Source of the DNA: Candidatus Levyibacteriota bacterium
GTDB taxonomy: Bacteria; Patescibacteriota; Microgenomatia; Levybacterales; UBA12049
Assembly: GCA_016188975.1 (NCBI GenBank)
Contig: JACPGQ010000007.1
Coordinates: 1 to 34,732, forward strand
Reading direction: 5' to 3'
DNA length: 34,732 nt
Below, in pieces: positions 1 through 7,871 of the stretch (its first letter is position 1; every line of letters begins with the position of its first letter). Made by a program: the position numbers and the translations under genes. The notes under the pieces are model-generated. The model saw only the letters and a program-made list of their open reading frames with translations, made no database searches and was not told the origin of the DNA.

Positions 1-1
1 A

Positions 2-196
2 GACAGGATGCTTAACATTGAAGGCGCAGTCATCATGAATGCCTCCTTGACAGGCGGCACACTCAAACTCTACCGCCAACTCTGTAGTCAGAGTGGCTAT
101 CCAACACTCACCGTCAAAGAACGGCCTGATATGATCCTCAATATGCCTGATATCCTCAAGAATCCGACATATACGTGGAGAGAGGTCGCTCCATGA
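2..196 (+). CDS. C-terminal fragment (truncated by window edge), possibly PilX/type IV pilus-associated protein
   Basis: Frame open from window start to TGA at 194-196. C-terminus KERPDMILNMPDILKNPTYTWREVAP resembles the ERPDxILNxPxxIK...W(Q/R)EVAP tail I recall from PilX-like CPR proteins. Confidence 0.4.
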   Translation, partial: DRMLNIEGAVIMNASLTGGTLKLYRQLCSQSGYPTLTVKERPDMILNMPDILKNPTYTWREVAP

Positions 197-310
197 GGTG
201 CGACATACACTGCTGTTAGTCGCACCATGAGGTATGAGGTGCGACATACGTCTGCGGACTAGTCGCTCCATGAGAGCGACATACGTCTGAAGGCTAGTCG
301 CACCGTGATG
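185..310. repeat. Tandem palindromic repeat, about 3.5 units
   Basis: Hairpin units 185-204, 219-245, 262-280 (GTCGCWCC...GG(T)GCGAC) and a partial unit from 297, separated by related spacers ATACACTGCTGTTA / ATACGTCTGCGGACTA / ATACGTCTGAAGGCTA. Confidence 0.8.
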
Positions 311-315
311 CAGGG

Positions 316-437
316 GCTCGTTATTCGTCAAACGGTTACGAAGCCCGTATCGTTTAGCGTTATACGGAAACAAAAAACGAATACCCTAACCGAATATCGA
401 TACTGGTCTCGTTACCGTAACCGATTTACAAACGAGC
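316..437. repeat. Long imperfect inverted repeat with nested hairpin
   Basis: GCTCGTT...CGGTTACG (316-340) against CGTAACCG...AACGAGC (416-437); inner CCGTAT (345-350)/ATACGG (362-367). Confidence 0.65.
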
Positions 438-442
438 ACTGC

Positions 443-2056
443 CTATTTAGTAGGAGCAACTGAGTAGTTATTGGATAAAGGAGTGGAGGATTGTGACACC
501 GGTAGTGAGAAGCTGAATGTCGCGCCTTTTCCTTCACCATCTGAGTTGACCCAGATTTTCCCTTTGTGCAGTTCTACAATTGATTTTGAGATGTAAAGCC
601 CCAAACCAGTGCTTTGTGCACCATGAGTAAGAACAGTTGTCGTACCGACGATGCTAAATTTCTTGAAGAGTTTCGGCAGATCTTCTTGTGAGATTCCTTT
701 GCCGGTATCATGCACGGAGAGTATTACCAGGCCATCTGATTGATTTGTTGAAATTTCTATACGGCCGCCAGGTGGTGTGAATTTGACAGAATTTCCAACA
801 ATATTGAGGAGTACCTGCTTAATCTTGTCAGGATCTGCGTCGACAAGACTGAGTTCTGTTTTGGGTTGGACAAACAAGACTTTCTTATTCTCCTCATTTA
901 CAGATGGAAGAATTTCATTCACTATTTCTGCTATCAACTGGATAACATTTACCGGTTTTTTGTTGATAATTAGCCTGCCGGACTCAATTCGTGAGACATT
1001 GAGCATATCATTGACGAGATTTATTAGTCGGTCAGTTGATGTGTAAGCGCGTTCGATGTACATTTTTTGTTTTTCGTTTAGCAATTGCTTGTTGTCCTCG
1101 AGGAAAAGCCACAGGTATGATTTGATCGCAGTCATGGGTGTGCGGAGCTCATGAGAGGCGAGCGAGACGAACTCATCCTTGAGCCTATCGAGCACTTTCA
1201 GTTTCTGATTCGTCGTCTGCACTTCACTATAGAGAAGCGCATTATCAATAGCAATGCCGATTACTGCAATGAGCCGTTCGAGAAGATCCCACTGGTATTC
1301 ATTGAGGTCGCTTATCTCGAACTGCTGACACACAACCATCGCGCCAATGATTTCTTCACGGACAATGATAGGGAAAATGAGGGCAGATTTAATTCCCGCA
1401 ATTTTTTGGATTATCAATGCATCCTCTGTCCCTAGCAATGATCCTGTTTGGAGGACATCGACGAGAGAATTGGACGTTTTCACTTTTTTATCAAGAAGTG
1501 CTTGCACGAGAAGGTTGTTTGTCAGGGATGTCGAGAAACTCTTTATCATCGTGAATCTGTCAAGCTGCAATTGTTCGTCTGCGGTCAAAGAAGGCGGTTT
1601 TGCGAAAGCGACAAGCGAGAGATTTTTCTTCTCTTGATCGAGAAGGAATAATGCTGCTAAGCGGAAATCAGCTTGTTCCACAAGGAGTTTTGTTACCTGC
1701 ATCGCAGTTTCTTTCACATCGGTGACAGAGCTGAGTATCAACTCATCTAATTTCCGCAGAAGTGAAAGCGTTTTGTTTCTTTCGGCAAGCTCCAAATTTC
1801 GTTTGTACATTTCACGGTTAATATGTTCCAAATCCACAGGAACACCAGAGGGTTTCGCTGATGTTGGGGTTGAAGGAGACGGAGGCGATGTGGGTTGGGT
1901 TTGTGCTGGTTGAGATGCAGTTGGTTGAGGAGCGGGTGGACTTGGTTGAGTTGGTACTACCTGAGAAGCTGATGGTTTAGGAGTTGTCACTGGTATAGAG
2001 TTAGGTTGTGGAGGAGATTGTGTGGTTTGTGGTGATGGTACCTGGACAGGATCCAT
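443..2056 (-). CDS. GAF domain-containing sensor histidine kinase with Pro-rich N-terminus
   Basis: H-box FVSLASHELRTPMTAIKSYL, N/G boxes (NIVGNSVKFTPPGG, HDTGKGIS, STGLGLYISKSIVELHKG); GAF-like region upstream. Confidence 0.95.
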   Translation of the reverse strand: MDPVQVPSPQTTQSPPQPNSIPVTTPKPSASQVVPTQPSPPAPQPTASQPAQTQPTSPPSPSTPTSAKPSGVPVDLEHINREMYKRNLELAERNKTLSLLRKLDELILSSVTDVKETAMQVTKLLVEQADFRLAALFLLDQEKKNLSLVAFAKPPSLTADEQLQLDRFTMIKSFSTSLTNNLLVQALLDKKVKTSNSLVDVLQTGSLLGTEDALIIQKIAGIKSALIFPIIVREEIIGAMVVCQQFEISDLNEYQWDLLERLIAVIGIAIDNALLYSEVQTTNQKLKVLDRLKDEFVSLASHELRTPMTAIKSYLWLFLEDNKQLLNEKQKMYIERAYTSTDRLINLVNDMLNVSRIESGRLIINKKPVNVIQLIAEIVNEILPSVNEENKKVLFVQPKTELSLVDADPDKIKQVLLNIVGNSVKFTPPGGRIEISTNQSDGLVILSVHDTGKGISQEDLPKLFKKFSIVGTTTVLTHGAQSTGLGLYISKSIVELHKGKIWVNSDGEGKGATFSFSLPVSQSSTPLSNNYSVAPTK

Positions 2057-2087
2057 AGTACTTCTAGTCTAGTATGGAACCCTATCA

Positions 2088-2387
2088 CTATGCAAGCGAT
2101 GGAGGGAGTTGGTCTTTGGGGAGTTGGGAGATGAGGCTTTTTACTGCATCTTTGCAGACCTCGATCGATGCACGACCAAAGAGGTGCTCATATTGTTTGA
2201 TGAGATTATCCAGAACGCTCTTTTTATTTCCTTGGACACTCACTTCATGTCTTGACCAGTCGACTGACAGTCCATCTACCTTCTTCGCTTGCTCAAGGGC
2301 AATAGGGCCGATAACAGTTTCCTGAGCCCGTATGATTTTCTCTGCGATTTGATTGAATACGTCTGCTGCCATGTTATTTTGTGTCAC
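2088..2387 (-). CDS. Small conserved-looking hypothetical protein in histidine kinase operon
   Basis: 99 aa ORF between membrane protein and kinase, start overlaps upstream gene (2374-2387). Confidence 0.65.
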   Translation of the reverse strand: MTQNNMAADVFNQIAEKIIRAQETVIGPIALEQAKKVDGLSVDWSRHEVSVQGNKKSVLDNLIKQYEHLFGRASIEVCKDAVKSLISQLPKDQLPPSLA

Positions 2388-3207
2388 GCAGTTTTGCTAG
2401 CACCGTTCCAAGCTGCATGAGGGCAAGGGTCATGAGGAAATAAGCAATGAGGTACATGTAATCATTGATACCGCCGACACTCCATGTTCCCTGGATTGTC
2501 TGATAGAGAAAAACATAATCAGAGAGAAACTGGACCACAAGCGCTAAGAGGATAAAAAGAACTTTACTTTTCATAATTCCTCCGAGGACCCCTTTGGAGA
2601 GAAGATAGGTAAGAATTGCGAGAGAAACGTAAATTGCTTGTCCGAATGGATAGCCAAAGTCAAGAAATATCCTGATCGGATCGCTCCAGTCGAATTCATA
2701 ATTTTGAAGAAACAGATAATATCCGATTAACAGCATTATTAACGGGATGATTACGGCCTGAATTTTACTAGCAATAGTCTGGAGTTTTATTTGTACGCCC
2801 GAAACCTTAGCTAAGAGAAATGATCCGTAGATGTAAAACGGAATGCTGCCAAAAAATCCTACATCACCAATGGAAGGGTATGCTCCTTGGATGTTTAACA
2901 CGTAGTCAATGTAGGAGAGGGAGGCTTGTCCAAACTCTTGTAGTAGGAGTCCAAATGAGAACATAAGAATTGCACGTCCCATCAGACTTTTTCCTCCACC
3001 CCAATGTTTGGCAATTGATAATCCCCAAATTGCTCCCCAAAGAGCCATGATCCCGTAAATCGCTCCAAAGAACTTTGCAACAGAGTGGTCAAAAAGTGAG
3101 GTACCCTTGAATACATCAGTTTGGAGCGTGAGCCAGAAGAGTGTTAAAATGACAAAGAGAACTATAGCTACTTTCGCCTGCCATTGATGGCGTATAGTAT
3201 CTAGCAT
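2374..3207 (-). CDS. Multi-pass membrane protein (putative sensory 7TM-like)
   Basis: 277 aa with about 7-8 hydrophobic segments and a PSIGDVGFF motif similar to N-terminal membrane domains of some HK/GGDEF proteins. Confidence 0.75.
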   Translation of the reverse strand: MLDTIRHQWQAKVAIVLFVILTLFWLTLQTDVFKGTSLFDHSVAKFFGAIYGIMALWGAIWGLSIAKHWGGGKSLMGRAILMFSFGLLLQEFGQASLSYIDYVLNIQGAYPSIGDVGFFGSIPFYIYGSFLLAKVSGVQIKLQTIASKIQAVIIPLIMLLIGYYLFLQNYEFDWSDPIRIFLDFGYPFGQAIYVSLAILTYLLSKGVLGGIMKSKVLFILLALVVQFLSDYVFLYQTIQGTWSVGGINDYMYLIAYFLMTLALMQLGTVLAKLRDTK

Positions 3208-3283
3208 ACTTTTACGCTATATTAAGTTATATGATAAAGTCAAGTAGCACTCTTCCTTTTTTGAAATCTCTCCTTAAACCTTA

Positions 3284-4201
3284 ATGCATCTACCTCACTT
3301 TCCAAATCAAAAGAAACTATTGCTTGAAGACCGAGATCTAATAGTATCAATTACGAATAAGTATGATGCATACTCAGATTTCAATTTTGTAAGTCTCTGG
3401 GGATATGACACGTCAGAGGACGTAACTATTTCAACCATTTATGACAATTTAGTTGTTAAATTCAAAGATTACATGTCTGATGAGCAATATTATTCGTTTA
3501 TTGGAACAGCGAACTTGCAAGGAACAATACACGATCTTCTTACTCATTCAAAAGAAGTAGGTATCAAGGAAGAGCTGAGATTAATTCCCGAAGCATGTTT
3601 GACGAGAGAGTTAATTGAATTACGTAACTTTGCTATCGAAGAAGACAGGGACAATCTTGATTATGTACTTTCAATCGATGAGCTCTCTCATCTTCAAGGC
3701 AGTCGCTACCAGCATCACAGGAAAGCGATCCGCCGTTTTTTTCGAAATTACCCCAGTGCCTCAGTTAAGCGGGTTGACCTTTCAGGTAATGTGAACAGTC
3801 AGATAATAGATGTATTTCTCCTTTGGAAAGAAAAAAAAGGGAAAAGCGATGAGGAGACGAGAAGTGAGTTTATTTGTTTGCAGCGCACGCTCTCTGCAGC
3901 AAATCAGCTTCCCTTGATCTCGTTGGGTATTTACGTTGAAAATTTACTCATTGGATTTATTATCTGCGATACAGAGAGAGACGATTACGCAGAGTCACAC
4001 TTTTTAAAATTTGATCCTTCGTTTGACGGTGTAAAATTTATTCTTCATCATCATATGGCTATGCTTCTTTTATCAAAAGGATATAGATTTCTTAATATTG
4101 AGCAGGACTTAGGTCTTCCAGGTCTCCGATATGCGAAGGAACGATGCTTACCGATTAAATTTCTTAAGAAATATACGATAAGAGAAGCTAAAAACCGATA
4201 A
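3284..4201 (+). CDS. DUF2156 / phosphatidylglycerol lysyltransferase C-terminal domain-like protein
   Basis: Overall GNAT-like layout; YQHHRKAIRRFFRNYP and LNIEQDLGLPGLRYAKERCLPIKFLKKYTI. Confidence 0.75.
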   Translation: MHLPHFPNQKKLLLEDRDLIVSITNKYDAYSDFNFVSLWGYDTSEDVTISTIYDNLVVKFKDYMSDEQYYSFIGTANLQGTIHDLLTHSKEVGIKEELRLIPEACLTRELIELRNFAIEEDRDNLDYVLSIDELSHLQGSRYQHHRKAIRRFFRNYPSASVKRVDLSGNVNSQIIDVFLLWKEKKGKSDEETRSEFICLQRTLSAANQLPLISLGIYVENLLIGFIICDTERDDYAESHFLKFDPSFDGVKFILHHHMAMLLLSKGYRFLNIEQDLGLPGLRYAKERCLPIKFLKKYTIREAKNR

Positions 4202-5039
4202 AAATAATTCCTATTACGATCATGAGCAATGAGACCCACTGTATTCCAGAAATTTTTTCCTTAAAGATGAAATAAGCGATCACTATACTTACTCCTGCAA
4301 ATGCGGAGCTTACTGTCGTCACAAGAGATGCAGGTCCTCTTGAAAGTGCAAAATTAAATAATAATACTCCTAGATTGAGGGTAAGAATGCCTAAAAACGT
4401 GATGACTAGCCTCGTTTTGGAGAATGACTTAGAAAGTTTTCTGCCCTTTTTGTCGATGAGAAAAAAAAGAAAAAAATTCGCGAAGTAGAAAAATGGATAA
4501 TAAAAGTTATACGTATGAACTGAGATATCTGAAAGTACAAGCTTTGCTAAAAAATCTCCTAGTCCAGTAGCGATAGATGCAAAGATAGCCCAAGCCAACC
4601 AAGTAAATTTCATTTCGTTCTTGAGGTTCGTTCGGCTCTTCTGAGATCTACTTAACAAAAAGCAACCAACTAGAATGAGTGCTATCATAATGACTTTTTG
4701 AAAATTCAGCTGCTCATGAAGGAACAAGACAGAGAGCGATATTGTTGTCACTGGATACGTGGCAAATATTGTTCCGGAGAATGAAACTTGTTTTTTTTCG
4801 ATCGCATAGTAGTAGAAAATATAAAGAAATGGAATGACCAATAAAATGATTACTTGAGGAAATGATAGCGAAAATGATGGTCGATTAAGAAGAGCAACGG
4901 GGATGTATGTTGCAAAATTAATGAAAGATCCAATAAGTACATTCCATACAGGAGGGACAGACTCAAGTCCTTTTTTGATAATGTTTTGACCAATACCCCA
5001 AAGTAGTGCAGTTAGAAGAGCAAAGGGGAACCACTCCAT
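4188..5039 (-). CDS. EamA/DMT family transporter
   Basis: 283 aa, about 10 TM segments in two EamA-like halves. Confidence 0.88.
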   Translation of the reverse strand: MEWFPFALLTALLWGIGQNIIKKGLESVPPVWNVLIGSFINFATYIPVALLNRPSFSLSFPQVIILLVIPFLYIFYYYAIEKKQVSFSGTIFATYPVTTISLSVLFLHEQLNFQKVIMIALILVGCFLLSRSQKSRTNLKNEMKFTWLAWAIFASIATGLGDFLAKLVLSDISVHTYNFYYPFFYFANFFLFFLIDKKGRKLSKSFSKTRLVITFLGILTLNLGVLLFNFALSRGPASLVTTVSSAFAGVSIVIAYFIFKEKISGIQWVSLLMIVIGIIFIGF

Positions 5040-5042
5040 ATA

Positions 5043-5438
5043 CTAATCTATATTCTCAGGGGGGTAGTTTTTGCCGCGGGTTTCGATCTGTGTCTCTAAG
5101 TCATCGGTTTTAAAGACATCGCGGAAGTACTGGATAGTTTTCCCGGTATCAAATGATTTGCATGAGTAGACGTCAACGGTGATAAAGCGACGTTTAATAA
5201 AGGTGTGAATTGCAATATGCGACTCTTGGATGATGACAAAGCCTGACCATCCACCAGGATCATTCTTGTCATTTGCCTCTGCAAACACGACGTATGGCTT
5301 GATCAGTTTTTTCATGCCAATTTTTTCTGGGAGATCATCAAGAATTTTATAAACAACGTTCGCGTCATTTAGTACTTTAGGATCACAATCATACGCATCA
5401 AGCATCAGGTGAAGGCCAAAAGGAACTTTTCTTGCCAT
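5043..5438 (-). CDS. speD: S-adenosylmethionine decarboxylase (SpeD) family proenzyme
   Basis: GxHLxxDxYxCDP N-terminus and ESHIAIHTF pyruvoyl-forming motif followed by VDVYSCKSF. Confidence 0.85.
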   Translation of the reverse strand: MARKVPFGLHLMLDAYDCDPKVLNDANVVYKILDDLPEKIGMKKLIKPYVVFAEANDKNDPGGWSGFVIIQESHIAIHTFIKRRFITVDVYSCKSFDTGKTIQYFRDVFKTDDLETQIETRGKNYPPENID

Positions 5439-5545
5439 ATTTATGAAACTACGTCATGAAAACGTAGGAATATTCGTAGTGTAAGTGAGTCAGAGAGAAG
5501 ATGTCAAGCGGCGGGACGTAACTATCACTTCTTTCCGAAACCTAT

Positions 5546-5652
5546 GTCATATCGAGTTCTGCATTGCAGAACGAGATATCTCACTGGAGATTTCTCAGTC
5601 GCCTCAGGCGACCTCGAAATGACAATACTCAGGCGACCTCGAAATGACAATA
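5546..5652. repeat. Three-hairpin palindromic element with terminal inverted repeats plus partial 25-bp tandem duplication
   Basis: GTCATATCGAG (5546-5556) pairs with CTCGAAATGAC (5613-5623, 10/11). Internal hairpins GTTCTGC-ATT-GCAGAAC, GAGATATCTC-ACTG-GAGATTTCTC, GTCGCCT-C-AGGCGAC. 25-bp unit repeated at 5603-5627 and 5628-5652. Confidence 0.85.
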
Positions 5653-5691
5653 CGTTGGAAACAACTGAATAGATACCGCTTTTGAGATCAA

Positions 5692-6738
5692 TTATTCACC
5701 TGCCAATTTCTCCTTGAAGTAGTCGACAAAGGGGTTTATCGCAGGATTTTGGTCGTGTGAAAGGGCGAGAAAAAGAGTCAGATACGCTCCGTAGATGAGT
5801 ACCTCAAAAAAGTCTTCATACAGAGTGGAGCCGCTTGTGGCGAACGTTGAGTAAGTGTGTCCGTTTTGTTTGATGACATCGGCTGTCAGCTCAATCCGTT
5901 TCTGAATCTTCGGAGTGTAATTATCAGTTGTAAGCAGGAGAAAGTGGAGAGGGGAGCCGTTGGGAAATTTCAGCCCCTCCATGAGGTGATGATTGAGGTC
6001 CGGGATTATGAAAAAGCAGGAAAATGTCTTTCCTGTCTCGTTGAACTGATTTCGAAGAATATGTGCATTTCCCATCACGTGTTCCGCTGCGACTACGACC
6101 GGTATCTTGGTTTCAAATTTCTCGTAGTCGGCCATTGCGCGTTTCTTGAGGTCACTCTGGCGTTCTTCCAGTCGCGTAAAGCAATCGTTCATCTCCTTTT
6201 CCTCAAGATCAATAACGTTGAGCCTGCTGAGAATTGCCAGAAGGCCGACTATCGTGTAGCCGTTGCCCAGACGAGGGACTCCCGCGGGGTTGAGTTTTGG
6301 GTCAAAGATGTAGGAGAGCGTGTTGTTGGTTTTCGCAAAATCAGCAAGTGGCCCGCCTTTTGTGATAATAAGCATTTTTGCTCCTTGGGCTTTTGTCTCG
6401 TGTGCACAGGAGATGGTCTCCTCAGTTGTGCCTGAATAGCTTGTGAGGATAACCAATGTGTGCTCGTCAACGTAAGATGGGATATGATAGTCGGAAATGA
6501 TCTCGACAGGATAGGGAGCATTTCTACCAAGAAGCGATTTGAGCACAAGTCCTCCGTAGATTGATGCGCCCATGCCGCAGCAGACGATATTTTTTATTTC
6601 CCCAATATCCTGGGGGAGTGTCAGCTTGTGCACTTCTTCCCATGCGCTTTTGCATTGCTTGATTGCAAGCTCAGTTGAGCCGAGTGTGTCTTGAGGGTCA
6701 ATTTTTCTTATGGCATCAAGATCGGTAAAATTGTTCAT
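5692..6738 (-). CDS. Bifunctional phosphoglucose/phosphomannose isomerase (SIS domain)
   Basis: SIS motifs CCGMGASIYGGLVLKSLL, SYSGTTEETISCA; C-terminal PGI/PMI region. Confidence 0.92.
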   Translation of the reverse strand: MNNFTDLDAIRKIDPQDTLGSTELAIKQCKSAWEEVHKLTLPQDIGEIKNIVCCGMGASIYGGLVLKSLLGRNAPYPVEIISDYHIPSYVDEHTLVILTSYSGTTEETISCAHETKAQGAKMLIITKGGPLADFAKTNNTLSYIFDPKLNPAGVPRLGNGYTIVGLLAILSRLNVIDLEEKEMNDCFTRLEERQSDLKKRAMADYEKFETKIPVVVAAEHVMGNAHILRNQFNETGKTFSCFFIIPDLNHHLMEGLKFPNGSPLHFLLLTTDNYTPKIQKRIELTADVIKQNGHTYSTFATSGSTLYEDFFEVLIYGAYLTLFLALSHDQNPAINPFVDYFKEKLAGE

Positions 6739-6746
6739 ATTTACTA

Positions 6747-6856
6747 AAACTCGAAATTCGAATATCGAAATCCGAAATAATATCTAATGATAGAAATCCT
6801 AATGACCAAAAATTTTGTACATTCGTATTTTCAAAATTTGAATTTGTTTCGAGTTT
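6747..6856. repeat. AT-rich intergenic inverted repeat
   Basis: AAACTCGAAA (6747-6756) and TTTCGAGTTT (6847-6856), with internal TTCGAAT/TCGAAATCCGAA-type segments. Confidence 0.6.
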
Positions 6857-6875
6857 CGTGCTTTGGTATTCGGAT

Positions 6876-7313
6876 TTATGAATCTTCTCTATCCTGTTTT
6901 CTAATCTCTTCCGTCTCATCTGGTCGTTTATAATCGTCTTCCAGCCGGTATGTCGTCCCGATTTCAGGAGTCGAGACTTCTATTATATCGCAGTCGGTTA
7001 TTCCGACCAAACGGTGTTTTTGTCCCAGGGTACAGGTGTATCCTTTGCCGGCTTCGAGTTCTGTTTCTACTACTTCACCGGTGGCGTTTTCCCAGACTAC
7101 TTTTGCTCGACCATTCATAATCATCCAGCTTTCTTGCTTTTTGTCATGTACTTGGAGGGAGAGTCGTTTGCCAGCATCTATGTGAATGATTTTTCCCATA
7201 TAGGGAAGGTTATCGGGGACAAAATGTAATTCGTAGCCCCATGGCTTGTTAATTTTTTTGGCGTAAGGGGAAGTTGAAAACATCGCTTTGTCAAACTTCG
7301 AGGTATCAAGCAT
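6876..7313 (-). CDS. Cupin-type mannose-6-phosphate isomerase-like protein
   Basis: KPWGYELHFV, AGKRLSLQVHDKKQESWMIMNGRAKV, GQKHRLVG cupin motifs as in type II PMI C-terminal domain. Confidence 0.85.
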   Translation of the reverse strand: MLDTSKFDKAMFSTSPYAKKINKPWGYELHFVPDNLPYMGKIIHIDAGKRLSLQVHDKKQESWMIMNGRAKVVWENATGEVVETELEAGKGYTCTLGQKHRLVGITDCDIIEVSTPEIGTTYRLEDDYKRPDETEEIRKQDREDS

Positions 7314-7318
7314 ATCTC

Positions 7319-7590
7319 TTATGTAGAGAGAGAAAGTTCATCTTCTATTCGATCAACCCGTTTCTCTAGCGCATTCTGCCGGACCTTATCAGCTTTGTTT
7401 CTCTCAACTGACGCGATAATATCAACTTCCATGTTTTCCATTTTTGATAGTAGTTCTTTTTTCATAATATTTTCAGGCCCTGCTTCGTTGCAAATTGCTT
7501 CAGGTCCTCTTTCGTAGCAACATTTACTAGAGATTTTTTAAGTAATTTACTTATTAGTTTTTCTATTTGTTTTAGATCTTGTGCGATCAT
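7319..7590 (-). pseudogene. Split small coiled-coil (ATKxDLK-type) protein
   Basis: Two ORFs by manual translation: 7462-7590 MIAQDLKQIEKLISKLLKKSLVNVATKEDLKQFATKQGLKIL* and 7319-7465 MKKELLSKMENMEVDIIASVERNKADKVRQNALEKRVDRIEDELSLST*; joined by an ATGA overlap in different frames. Confidence 0.5.
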
Positions 7591-7814
7591 ACAGAGAATA
7601 AGCTTATATCATTTTTTGAAGTTATTTCATCTATGAACAAACGAAGGTAAAGAGGGCTTAACTTACGTTTGCTTTTTTTTGATAATTTTTTGACCTTTTT
7701 CATAACTGTAAAAGAAGCAATTTTCAATGCCTTTCGTTCAATTCGTTTTAAATATTTTATCTGCAGTGATCCCAAGATGCTCTTTTTATCAATACGAATG
7801 CATAATTCTTTCAT
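7587..7814 (-). CDS. Small Lys-rich hypothetical protein
   Basis: 75 aa ORF; TGA overlaps ATG of the next ORF (ATGA at 7587-7590). Confidence 0.4.
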   Translation of the reverse strand: MKELCIRIDKKSILGSLQIKYLKRIERKALKIASFTVMKKVKKLSKKSKRKLSPLYLRLFIDEITSKNDISLFSV

Positions 7815-7871
7815 CTATTTCTTTATAATAATTTTGTTATTTTCCACATCAATATCATTCATAAACACACT

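Noticed and set aside
185-310. Possible CRISPR array (repeats with similar-length spacers)
   Set aside because: Units are imperfect palindromes with near-identical spacers, few copies and no cas genes.
1830-2055. Low-complexity GT-rich tract as a tandem repeat or origin-like element
   Set aside because: Explained by the Pro/Ser/Thr/Gln-rich N-terminus encoded on the minus strand.
5857-6435. 192 aa plus-strand ORF
   Set aside because: Fully antisense to the SIS-family isomerase, which has clear conserved motifs.
6716-6919. 67 aa minus-strand ORF
   Set aside because: Mostly AT-rich repeat between two real genes.
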